This document shows, piece by piece, positions 1-11,700 of a DNA stretch of 64,000 bases (positions are counted from its first letter, which is position 1; each line of letters starts with the position of its first letter). The stretch is taken from the NCBI GenBank assembly GCA_946894095.1, contig OX335642.1:12039021-12103020 (forward strand), read 5' to 3'. The stretch comes from Incurvaria masculella (taxonomy: Eukaryota > Arthropoda > Insecta > Lepidoptera > Incurvariidae). Made by a program: the position numbers and the translations under genes. The notes below the pieces were generated by a model. That model did no database searches. It was given only the letters and a program-made list of their open reading frames with translations, and was not told where the DNA came from.

Positions 1-16
1 TTCAATGCATCTCCAT

Positions 17-75
17 GGAAGTTTCGTCCACCACGCTGTGGACATTATAAGGATTCGCTGGAGAACCTTTGACGC
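17..75 (+). repeat. Dispersed repeat fragment (copy near 26.03 kb)
   Basis: TTTCGTCCACCACGCTGTGG and AGGATTCGC recur at 26038-26100 as TTTCGTCCACCACGCGGTGG and AGGATTCGC. Confidence 0.5.
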
Positions 76-900
76 TTCGTCCAGTCAGATGTCAGTTATC
101 CGTAAACTGATTTTGACGGATGATTGGATGCAGATGTTTGCCATAAAAACAATGTATCATATAAAATTGAACAGTGTAGACCGAAATTCTTAATGGCATT
201 AGGTGTGATGTGAGCTATCATTTCTAAAATGCGGTACAGTACGAGTATGAGCATTAAAGTTTATAAAAACATTACATGTTCTTGTAGTTAAATCAAATGT
301 ACCATACGTTTTCGTACTAAGCAAGTAAGTCGCTTTTTCAACCTAGGACTGGATAGAATCAATGCCAATTATGATTTTGGTGACGATGGAAATAAGTTCG
401 ATTAATGAGTGCTATTGACTAGTTATCTTTAAGTCGTCGAGCTAGCAGCTTCGACAAACACAGTTATTACTGAAAATACACTTCAGTTATCTGAATCTTT
501 GTACGGTTAAACACAATTGTATCTTGCTATTGACTTTCGAGAAAACTTCTGAGTGGTACACACTTCACACTTTTTATGTTACAAGGGTAAGATGATTAAA
601 TTTTTGCCTTCGCATTTTTTTACCGGAAATTACTAAAAGCTTAGATGAAATAGATTCCTTTTTCATCTAAGACTAAAAGTAGGTGCAGTGCAGTATATTC
701 ACAACATCGTTTGTTTTCTTTTTCATCGTTTCTTTGTTTTCTGCAAGACCGATTCCACCTAAGGAAATATCATATTTTTTTTAAAAAGCGACTTACCTTT
801 TGATTTGACATCTGCACTAAAGAATAAAATTTTAATCAGATTTCAAAATTGATCGATTGAAAATTGACAGACTTCATTTAGACCGATTGAAAACAGAATT
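76..900. other. No gene recognised
   Basis: AT-rich, presumably SLC41 intronic. No exon-like frame or clear repeat seen. Confidence 0.5.
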
Positions 901-919
901 AAAAATGTTTGGAAATTCG

Positions 920-1000
920 TCTGAAACAGGATTAGAGCCTGCGACACGTGTGTTACACGCCTACTGATCTACCTCTCAGCTATCCGATTATATTTGAGTC
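920..1000 (-). repeat. tRNA-like degenerate sequence
   Basis: On the minus strand GGATAGCTGAGAGGTAGATC resembles an A-box region and GCAGGCTCTAATCCTG a decayed B-box. Likely an old SINE head. Confidence 0.3.
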
Positions 1001-1144
1001 GAGACAATGCTTTCCATATCCACTAGATGGTGCGGATTTCGCGTATTAATCCTGACTATTAATTCACGTATTAATCCACATGACTGCAATGTCAAATGTC
1101 AACACTTCCTGGAAAAAAATCTTTATTTTCGTTTTAATAATATC

Positions 1145-1425
1145 ACTAATAATATGAAATTAGTGAAATTCCATTAATATAATAATTGTGAAAATGGCGA
1201 GTCCGGAATCAAGCGGTGGAGTAATAGTGAAAATGGAAAAATACCTTCGGAGAAAAATCATGGGATATTATTATTTTGGTAACTATTTCTATATATTTTT
1301 TTATTTTCGTGTTACACTTCAGATGTATTTAATTTTAAAAAAATTGGCGTTCCATTGGAAATATTACGGAGAGAGATCTCTATATGTGTTTTGTCTTTGA
1401 TGTATGTTTTAGTCTTTTGAACTAT
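1145..1425 (+). repeat. Dispersed repeat D, copy 1
   Basis: AGTGAAATTCCATTAATATA through AAAATGGCGAGTCCGGAATC and GGAGAGAGATCTCTATATGT to TTTAGTCTTTTGAA. About 95 percent alike by eye to 8118-8405, in inverse orientation. Confidence 0.7.
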
Positions 1426-1454
1426 GCATGCATGTAAGTGAATTTCGTCACGAA

Positions 1455-1530
1455 TGCAAGCTGTTTCGGGATCCATGTAAAACGTGGGTCCGCTTCCCCT
1501 ACTAAGTGGTAGGGTTTAAAAACCATCCAT
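1455..1530 (+). mobile_element. SINE body fragment
   Basis: GGATCCATGTAAAACGTGGG and CCCCTACTAAGTGGTAGGGT match the head/body junction of the common SINE. Confidence 0.55.
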
Positions 1531-1849
1531 TTTATTACTTTTGTTGTTATATTTCCTTTTGTTACTTCGTAGTGCATAAAAGTCAGTTTTTGTCACACAA
1601 TAGACAATCATAAACACCATCGTAGTACCTACCTATTCTTCTGTGTTAATAGCCGTGCAGTAAATAGGTGCTAAAATTACACTAAATTGCATATTACACA
1701 AGATTGCAAGTCGCAAGTCGGCGACAGTTGTTGTTCCGGGTTGCACTTATGTATGCGACTGCACTTTGAAATGTTTTAGTTCAATTATTATGCAGTTGAT
1801 GCCCACGTGAGAGGAAATCGCAGAAAATAAACGGAAGGAGAAGCGTCGT

Positions 1850-2070
1850 TGCTCGCGACGCAGCCGCATGGGACAAATTGTGCATATAATAAGCCGGCCG
1901 GTATCGCCAAGCATCGCCACCGAATGTGCCCCAAAATGCGTTCGTCAAGTCGGTTTTTACCAACACAAACCTTTCAATACGTCTGCGACTGTGTTTGCGT
2001 GGGGCATGTAGGTATGTTTTAGTTAGGTTGATATTTTGGAGACGGCAGCGGTGAGAGGGATGCCACATTT
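1850..2070 (+). repeat. Dispersed repeat E
   Basis: GGGACAAATTGTGCATATAA, AAAATGCGTTCGTCAAGTCG, GTCTGCGACTGTGTTTGCGT and GGGGCATGT blocks are shared with 14990-15285 and 47270-47525. Confidence 0.5.
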
Positions 2071-2665
2071 TTTATTTAAGGGAAAGGCAAGTAGATAAAC
2101 CTAAGTATACATACAGAAGAACGCGCCTGTTCCGACAGAAGAAGGCACACCTAACTACCTAACTCCATCCCGACAGGTTTTTTTACTTGAAAATGAAACC
2201 AAAGTAAATATCAATTTATACACATATACAACCTATACAAATTATGCCGCCTTACCACAGGAAAAGGCAGATATTTAATTTTAGACATATAATTATTTAA
2301 ACTTAGTTGATTATAGCAGCACGTTTTGGTAAAAAATGTACTAATACTGACCACAAAATGAACAAATGGATAAATGGTATAACAAAAATTATTGTTAAAT
2401 AAAAAATTAGCATTGAACGATTTCCCAATATCATTCATGTTTCAAGAGTTCGAAAACGCTTAATATGATGAGTTATTTAATTCACAAATTAATCAAAAAA
2501 ATATTTTGCTAATTTGGATGTAGGTTTAAATCTGATATTTTCTGTATATTCTAAAATGAATCTTTTAACCGATGGAGAGGCAGTCACAGTTAACCCAGGA
2601 ATGTATTTTAAAGTATCGGATACGTAACACGATCTCCGCTTCACGGCGGGTGGAAGAATATTTAC

Positions 2666-2732
2666 CTTTCAGTCCTGAAAGCGATGGCACCAATACGAAG
2701 ATTGCCGAAACGTTCACGAACACTTCCCAGTC
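2666..2732 (-). CDS. SLC41: SLC41 exon 4 (conserved FVLVPSLSGLKG segment)
   Basis: The acceptor TGTTTACAG precedes 2732 and the donor GTAAAT begins at 2665. The exon has 67 nt, 22 codons plus one base. In the family the next residues are N-L-E-M-T-L-A-S, the membrane motif lining the pathway; that exon is not found between 1 and 2665 and must lie to the left. Confidence 0.82.
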
Positions 2733-5700
2733 CTGTAAACATAAAAAAGTATCGTAGATCATCCTATAAATTCAAGGGCCCCCTTATAGGATGCAGAGAA
2801 GAGATGCTGATTTAGGTTGTTAATTACTTAGGTAAAATAGGTAAAATAAGAAAATATAAAAAAGGATAGGATAGGATCCAAAAAACGTGATTTTTTTGCG
2901 TTAAGAATAGTGCGGAACACTTCGTCTGCGAGTCCGACTCTCACTTGGCCGGTTTTTTTTGTCATTTTAAGGCATAGATAATTAGCATTTACAATAAAAC
3001 AAAAAAAACAGTGAACATATGTACATACAGCTTACAATTTCTGGTATATACCATCGTCAAACAAGGTAATTATTAGTCAATGGCTTTATTATACTGGATT
3101 CCTTATGCAGGTTATTATTTGCTTAATAATTTTAGTGATAAATCCGTCCTTGACCAGATCCACTTTGTAAAATATAATTGTCCTATACATAAGATTTTAT
3201 TTGATTGTAAAAAATAAAACAGTATGTAAAAAAAAAGATTCCGACGAATTGAGAACCTCCTTTTTTTTAAGTCGGTTAAAAAGCTCTAAAAGTAGGAAAA
3301 TACATACCCTGACAGTACCCAGCACCAGACCCGCCCCGATGGTACCACAGCCGGCTATGAAGAAGGGGACTGCCACCTGCAGAAGGGTGTTCCACCACCT
3401 CTCTTCCTTCACCTGAAATTAGAACAGTAGAAATAAGTTTCAGCGGTCGATTCGCGAAGAAATGGTGGGAGAAAAGTCACAACAGTTATGTGTGTATTGT
3501 ATGTTTTGGTTCTAAAACCACATGCAAAGTTTTATGCCTTCAGCTACAATTAAATAACTTTTCCGTTTAGACGTTACTCTCATCATTATCGTTACTATTA
3601 GTAATAATAGATATGTTTTATGATGCTTTTGTTGCAATCAACGATTGTCTTAAACCGCTAGATGGCGCAGTTATATAAAAAAAAATATTTGAACATTGTA
3701 ACAAAACTAATAAAGTCCAAATTCTGAAAATGTTTTGAACAGAGTAACAAAACGAATTACACGGAAATTCTTTAAACTCGCCGCAACAACTTTGGCTATG
3801 TTAAGCATTTATAACTAAATTCGTGGCTCAAAGTGGAATACTTTTTGCGTTCTGTGTACGAGAAACTTTGTATCAACCGCCCGCGCCGGATTCGCTGATC
3901 AGCTCACGGCCACCTAAGGGATGCTCACGGAGTGAACAGCCCAAGGTAACGTGGTTGCCAAGCAACGACACTGTTCACCCGTGGCGTTAACCATATTGTA
4001 CATCGAGTCCAATATCAATCGTCGGGGGACCGAAGGTCCAATCCAACTATGGGTTCTCCCCGACCCCATTGCACTCCAGTCCAAACAGCCTGGCCCGTAG
4101 TTTGGGCTGTGAACACCACCTGAGGCATTACTATGGTAAATTCACTCGACGGGTGAACAGGCAATCGGACATTTAGTTGGTTTTCGTACCATAAATAATT
4201 TGCTAGTAAATTTCAATTATGTTGGCCGAATAATTTGAAATCACAACTAAACTTTAGCTTTAATCACTCACTTGCCTGTTCACCCGGCGAGTTGAGGTGA
4301 GGGGAATGGCATGGGGAAGGAAAGGGCGCTAGAGAGGACAGTTAGGAAGATTACGTCGTCGTAAACGTTGGAAAACCCCAAAATGCGAACTTACTGCTTC
4401 TGTCATTTCAACTACAGGTGCCGTCGTATAAGCACCGTTTTCAACTGAGATTCTGTTTGGATTCGCAGGACCCATTTTTGGATACACTTATTAGATGTTT
4501 TACAAATTACAAATGAGCACCAGAGACTAGCACTAAGTTTTACTAACTTAAACACTTATCACAGATATGTTATCACAGATTGCTTAGGACGTCGTATATT
4601 ACACTATTTGTAGTATTTTGTAGGCGTTTATCACTCCAATTGTATTAAAAACTCATATTTCTGCTTTATTGCTGTAAGATTTGGCAAGAAAATAAAGCAT
4701 GATAAAAACCGAACTACGAATGAATAAAGATTATACGAGTTATTGATATATATCGGAGTTTTAGGGCAAGCGTTCATGAATAATTGTGTTATCTTATCGA
4801 TTTGCCAATCCTCGAAACTCGACGGAATCTTACACGTTTACGCAAGAGATAAAATAATTCAAGGAATTCGCCGGAAATGCTTACATCCTGCGTGACGAAT
4901 AGAAAAGGGAAAGGTTCTTGATTGATAAGTTTAGCTAGCTGCAGGATCCGGGTTGAGTCACGTAATCGTGTTAGAAATCAGGCTAAACTATGTTGGAATC
5001 ATAACTGATTAATGTACCATTCACACAGCCGACAATGAGTGTTCTTTGTCTATTAATGTATTTAAATTTAATTAATTAATATAAGTTAATTAAATTTGTC
5101 TAATTTTAATGTCTCACACGTCTCATTTAGATATCAATTGAATTCATAAAGGATGCGTATTAACAGGTGATAGGAGACATGCATTATTATTAAGCATTAT
5201 TTTTATCACGTGATGGCTAATACCACACCCACTGTCATGATATTAGCCCAACACACCTCATGGGAACTAGGTGCCATGCCATAACCTTTCTTTTATTGCA
5301 CAGCTACATTAAACCGAAAGGAAAACACGGACAATTTTCATTACCGCTCCCACCATCGTTTATTCAATGCGATGGTACCAACCTGAGCGGGGTTAACCTA
5401 CCTAGTAAGTAAGGAAGGGGACTTACAATTTAACTTAGGACATATGCAGGAAAAACTGCAGCTGACCAAATTGTATTATTTTTATTCGCCAGAACCTACA
5501 CAGTCTGAGGCTTCATCCCCCTGCTGTTATGATCAATACTGTTAGTTGAGGTTAATTTTATATGGTTAACTTAAATAACATTTTATCAAAAAAATTAATA
5601 TTGAAAAACATGACGATGCATACTTTGATGAACAGCCCCACCATAACAATCGTTTTTGGCGAATGATAATCTTTTACAATAGAAATAAATAAGGATTCAA

Positions 5701-8700
5701 GTATTTACAGTGCTTTAAAATTTAAAGAGTATTCAATTATTTCAGTTTCCAATTAATCAAAACCAGTAGGAGGTTAGAGAGAATGACGCCTCGGTGTTTG
5801 ATGATTTACATCAAGCAACCCCGGGCGAGGACTGGTGAATGCTTGACCATTCCACGTATAACTGTATATTTCCTTCTTGAGGCCCCATTCTCAGTTACTC
5901 TTGTTCTTTATTCTTTGTCTTAAACTGTTCTACCAAAGAATTGTTGACAAGACTGAACAGTTATATAAACCAGTGAAATTTATTTCGTGATACTTATTTT
6001 CTAAATTGATCAAATCCGTTTATGACGAAACTTACTGTAGTTTGAAATGGGCTCTTACTACGTGGTAGGGATAATTCTGCCTAAAATATCACAATCCCAT
6101 TGATCAACAATCAAATAGGGTCGAATTGGAAATTGTCCACGTTTTCCATCCACTCTAGTACAGCCGTAGAATATAAGGAAGGTCCTCCCATGGGATCTAC
6201 ATAGCTCTCATGTTTTTAAAACATATTTCCAAAAGCCAAATCCATCTCATTCACACCACAGAAGTAATATCTACACGAAAAAATTAAAACAAATCAAAGA
6301 CAAGGGAAAGTGGTTCGCACTCACCCCCGATAGAGGGAGCTTCTCCGCGTCCTTGTCTTCGAGCTTGTGGTTGGGGTGGCTGGGATCTCCTCCCGCCCCC
6401 GCGCTGCCGCCGCACACCCCCGCACCACCCCCGTCCGAGCTCAGGGACACCATGCTGAGGGTGGTGTCGCTGTCGCCTTTACCATCTGCGGGGGAAATGT
6501 CTTTGTTTTAGGATATTTTTTATTTAATTTTATTAGGCATACAATACAGTACACAGTCTGGGCAATGACTTAAATACAAACTATTCTTAACTTAAACTTA
6601 AATTAAGACAGTGTCCCACTCGGATGAATGCACAGAAATAGCCAAAAACATAACAAAATTACACTATAAGTACTTATGTTCTAAAAGGAGTAAGTGTAGC
6701 TTTGTAAATGACTTAATTATCTAGGTGAAATGTAAGAAAATATAATAGTGAAATAGACAAATAATTAAAAAAACTTTAAGGGCTGAATATGAAGCACATA
6801 ATGATGGCATTTCGCGCACTGCCTTGACTGGACAAGTTGCGCAGTTCACAATACCACTTTCATCTGAAAGATGATATTGTATGAGAATTGATGAGATGGT
6901 TTGAGAATGTGCGTCAAAGAATAGTGCAGAGAAAAATATGATTATTTTGCAATGCGATACGAAATTAGCGCTGCGGAAAGCTAGCTTTCCGCATGACGTT
7001 TTCAGCAAAACTAATTAGTTGATGTACATCTCCATGAGTGTACCTGTATTAGTATTTCAGAACAGTAATTGAAACAACCGTTTCAATTAGGGACGAAATG
7101 CGTGTGACCGACAGACTCTTTTTTCGCTTTTTACGACGGAACACTAAAAACAGCTGATCCCCCTGGCCATCGTGTCGATCCCTTCATCCTGCGCAGTGAT
7201 TCAGCTTTAGAGTCTCTGGAGTGGAGTCTCTCTCGGGAGTGGGCTTCTTCGCTCAGAATACCTCTTGGTACTGGCTTCTCGGCATACACTCAATAGCCCA
7301 GTGGCGCGACACTTCGGCGATCGCTCTCCGAAGTTAAGCAACGCTGGGTCCGGTCTGGTCTTGGATGGGTGACCATTCGACCGTTGAGAGGCTGGCCGTG
7401 GTTCGGATTCCACGTTAAACTCTAGGTCCCCTTCCTTACTTACTAGGTGGTAGGGTTTATCCCGCCCGGGTTGGTACCATCGCATTGAATGAACGATGGT
7501 CGAAGCGGCAATGAAAATTGTCCGTGTTTTCCATCCAGTTCAATGTAGCCGTGCAATATAAGGAAGGTCCTGGCATGGCACCTAGTTCCCATGTGGTGTG
7601 TTAGGCTAATACCATGACAGAAGGTGTGGTATTAGCCATCCATGTCCAGTCACATAAAAAAAAATACACCCCGGAACACAGCGGACTTGCTTGGAGAGGC
7701 GACTTATCATCGGAGCCCGTAAGTTGCCTCTTACTACATGCACGGGAAGAAATGCAGTGGCTCCATTTGTATTATTGTAATTCAGTATGTAGAGATGTAG
7801 ATGGCTAACATGGCACGCTGTTCTGATAATACTATTCATTGTACATAAGTTTAGATGCGTTATTACTATAATTCATAAACTCTCATATTCCGCCAAGTGG
7901 TCCGGTCCATCCACTTACCGCCGTATATTAAATGATTGCATTCTATTTTGTATTTTCTAACCGAAGTAATTATAATGCACTCTTATCACATATTCTGTTC
8001 AGTTGTCAAAATTTCATGAAACTTTATTTAAAAAAAACCTTCAACTATGTAGTAAAACATCAATATGTTTATGTCTTAATATTTGTTTCCACAATATATT
8101 TGGAGGTGCATGGAAGCTAATTTTGAATTCAAACTCTGATTCAAAAGACTAAAACATACATCAAAGACAAAACACATATAGAGATCTCTCTCCATAATAT
8201 TTCCAATGGAACGCCAAATTTTTTTGAAATTAAATACATCTGAAGTATAACACGAAAATAAAAAAAATATAGAAATAGTTACCAAAATAATAATATCCCA
8301 TGATTTTTCTCCGAAGGTATTTTTCCATTTTCACTATTACTCCACAGCTTGATTCCGGACTCGCCATTTTCACAATTATTATATTAATGGAATTTCACTC
8401 ATTTCACAGCGGTTTTGAATTATCAAATTATTTTAAATCATAATATATGTATCATTACAAATAAAAAAATAAACACCGTATTATTTTTTCTTCGTTTTAG
8501 TTGCAATTTCAATAAAGTATGTATTCTCTGACTGTTACATTTCATTCTTCAAAGAAATGTGACGTAAACTGTAGTAGGTATGTAGGTGTTTCAAGATCAC
8601 ATCCCACGTGCAGTCATACATTCAACCTTATGGACTACGCTTACTGTTCGTTACGTCAGTGAAAGTAAAAGTGACGAATTAAGGTCGGCCCGTAAGCATC

Positions 8701-11700
8701 ACAATATTTCGCCTCCCATACAAACGTAGTTTACTAATAATTTCAAAACCACTGTTCCAACTTACTTGATATTTGGTATCTAATATTAGGCCACAAATAT
8801 CTGTGTCTGCATGTCTTTGTTTTTTCCGAAAATGTATTCTGGGTCAAACCACAGAGAAATCAAAATTCGTATGAAGATTTTCTTTTTGCTTTCATTTCAT
8901 TCGGTTTGGATTTTTCACAAAAACAAAAGCATGCACACAAAGATATTTGTTACCTGATATTAGATATTAAATATCAATTTAATTGGAATAGCAGTTTCCA
9001 AATGATTAGTAAACTACGTTTTTATGGGGAGCATAGCTTACGGGCCGTTCTTAAACGGCCTGCACTGACGCGTAAAGCCTTCGTACAAAAGTGATGGAAG
9101 CTAAACGCTAAGTTAGTTCATCAGAGGAAGCTAGATGGCGCATCTCAAAAGTTGCATAAAATGGATTTGTACCTCAGATCAGAAAGTGAAAGGGATGTGC
9201 CATCTAGCGAGCGTACCAGTTGTCGCTAATTTTCTAAAATCTAAAATAGTCGCAAAACTTTTGGAGAATTTGTATAGGGAACTGACTGTGCGTACTGCGC
9301 AAAACTGTAGGAAGGCATATACCGGTTTTTCATCACACAAAGAGTTCATTATCTACTAGGTGGTAGGGTTAGTCTCGGATTGGTACCATTGCATTTAAAG
9401 AAAATTTTTCTCTATGCGGCAATGAAAATTGTTCTTGTTTTCAATCCAGTTCGATGAGCCGAGCGATAAAAGGAGGTGCTGGTAGGGCACCTAGTTTGCA
9501 TACGGTAATAAACGTTAACAAAAAATACTTTTTTCTTTTGTTGACTACGGAGAAATAAACTTTACTAATGTAAGCATTTGCTTAATGAACGGCTAGAAAT
9601 AAGTAGGTAGCAATAAATACTAAGATAGACTTTTTGTTATAGTGGAAAACTAAAGTCTTGATAAAGTGCACAATAATACAGAAGTACCTATCTGTATTTA
9701 GTAATCTGTTAAAATAGGGCGGGTTGTAATAACAAAACAACATCGATGAAATAGGAAAACATACAGTATCAAAACTGGGGAGTAAAAAAAATTGTTCTGA
9801 ATAAGAATCGTTTCTACATAATTTACCTATGGGATAAAGCGAATTTCATTCCGAGTCCACCCCATTCCGAAAACTAGCCTTACCTATTAAAAACTCCTCT
9901 CCAAAAACTTTTAAAATTTGAACCCGGATTAGAAAGCTCATGTAGTCCCGTCCTTAACTTCAGAAGGCGGAGGCTGGTGCTAGTTTTTGTAGGAGCCGAA
10001 ATTGGACCGGCAGCTGGTTTCAAGGGGGCGAAGGTCGGGGTTTTTGGAGCAAACCCATTGAGTGTGAATATAACCATTCCGGACTTTCGTGGGTTCTCGG
10101 AGTACCCTTGGCGGGTACTCCAGTTCCGTTGATCCTTTTATTCCGTAAATGTGGAGTAGGAATGGGATTCCATTCCTCTTTGAATCCGGAATGACCTATC
10201 ACTAATCCGAACCATTAAGTGAACCGAATTTGTAATTCAGTGCACATCTACAACACGAAATAAAATAAACGATGTAACGTACGTTATCTACAAAACGGGA
10301 GACTCTTAAAAAAAACTTATCGATTCACAGACTATTCTCCATCCCTTCCGGTTTATCATTAATATGTTTGCAGCCATAATATTCATATGCATTAATTATT
10401 ACTTATTTATAATTACACTATCATTACACTTGATAGTGCAGTCGAAGAGCAAAAACATTGATACACAAACAAGCATCGATTTATTTAATTTTATTTCAGT
10501 TCATGTATTGCCACTTCTCACATCTTAGGTAGAGATCAATTTGTAAACCGAAAATTTTTTTTGGAATAGAAATATTATTTTTTGTAACATTCAGAAATGT
10601 TAAAAATACAAAGAAGTATTACAATACTTGTAAAGTTTGCGAGCCGAAATAAAGATTACATTTTAGCAGAGGAGGTATTTTTTTTTAATAGCTATTAAAA
10701 ACGACTATAAGAAAGAAGCGATTATTAGTAATGAATTATACATTTCACAACTTTCTTTCCGTAAAACAGTTTCATTTATTGACACCGATTGACCTCTTTC
10801 AAGGATGTGAGTAGATGCAATTTCAACTGGTACTTCATTTATTCTCTTTCCGTTTCACTTTCATGCATACAGGAAGAGAAAAAAGCAACTGTTTTTGTCT
10901 AAAGAATAACCTACGCAAACGAAAAAATCCTAAAAACTTTTTTTATGGAAGCGCGATTTCTCATCCTCTGTGTGTAAAATATTAAAACATATATTTTTGT
11001 ATTTTAAACACTTCGTAATACTTTGCTTATGACTTTGATTGAATCGAATGTAAAAAAAATACTTCAAATGATTTTAAGTTTATAACTCTTGCTCCTGGGA
11101 TTAAAATTTGTAACCGTTTTCCAGTTTTCACTTCATCGCCTCCACCGTGTCTTTTGCAATATCATTTCATTTCTGTTCTTAATATTTCAACTATATTCTG
11201 TCTTTTATCACAACACAACCAACTGACACAGACCGCTCTAATCTACTCTCTACTTTGCGAGCTGAAACGAATTGAGACACCGAAGTAGAGTGGCGGGCAG
11301 ACAAAACTATGCACTTTTACATTTTAATCTCCGATACATACTTGGTGTACTTTGGCAACCATACCATATTCAACACTAGATTTAATTAGGAGCTAATTCA
11401 GCACAATTCGGATTGTTCCCGCTTTAAATCCGATTTTAACATATTTATTTCTAGCTGTTTGCGATTGTATTTTGCTCTCAAATTATGCTAGTAAGTACGG
11501 AAACGTGGCGAATTTTCAGGTAGAAATCTTTATCTTTGATTGAAACCTATCTTTATCTAAAAATAAGAAAATCGAATAATTTTGTTTTTAAAATTCATTT
11601 TGCGGAAAATTTAAAGGTTATGTTTTTTTAGTGAAGCATTACATTTTGATCACAGAACGTCTCAAAAATTTTCATAAAATTCTACATCTACCGAAACAAA

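Noticed and set aside
1188..1400. 70-codon frame starting MKMASPESSGG
   Set aside because: Lies in dispersed repeat D; the second copy is mutated and shows no coding constraint.
3201..3416. 71-codon plus-strand frame
   Set aside because: Antisense shadow of SLC41 exon 3.
7320..7420. 5S rRNA gene
   Set aside because: Only the internal promoter part is 5S-like. The flanks are SINE sequence and the 5' and 3' stems are missing.
1145..8405. A 7.3-kb transposon with 280-bp terminal repeats
   Set aside because: It would contain host SLC41 exons, and there is no transposase or target duplication; kept only as an inverted dispersed pair.
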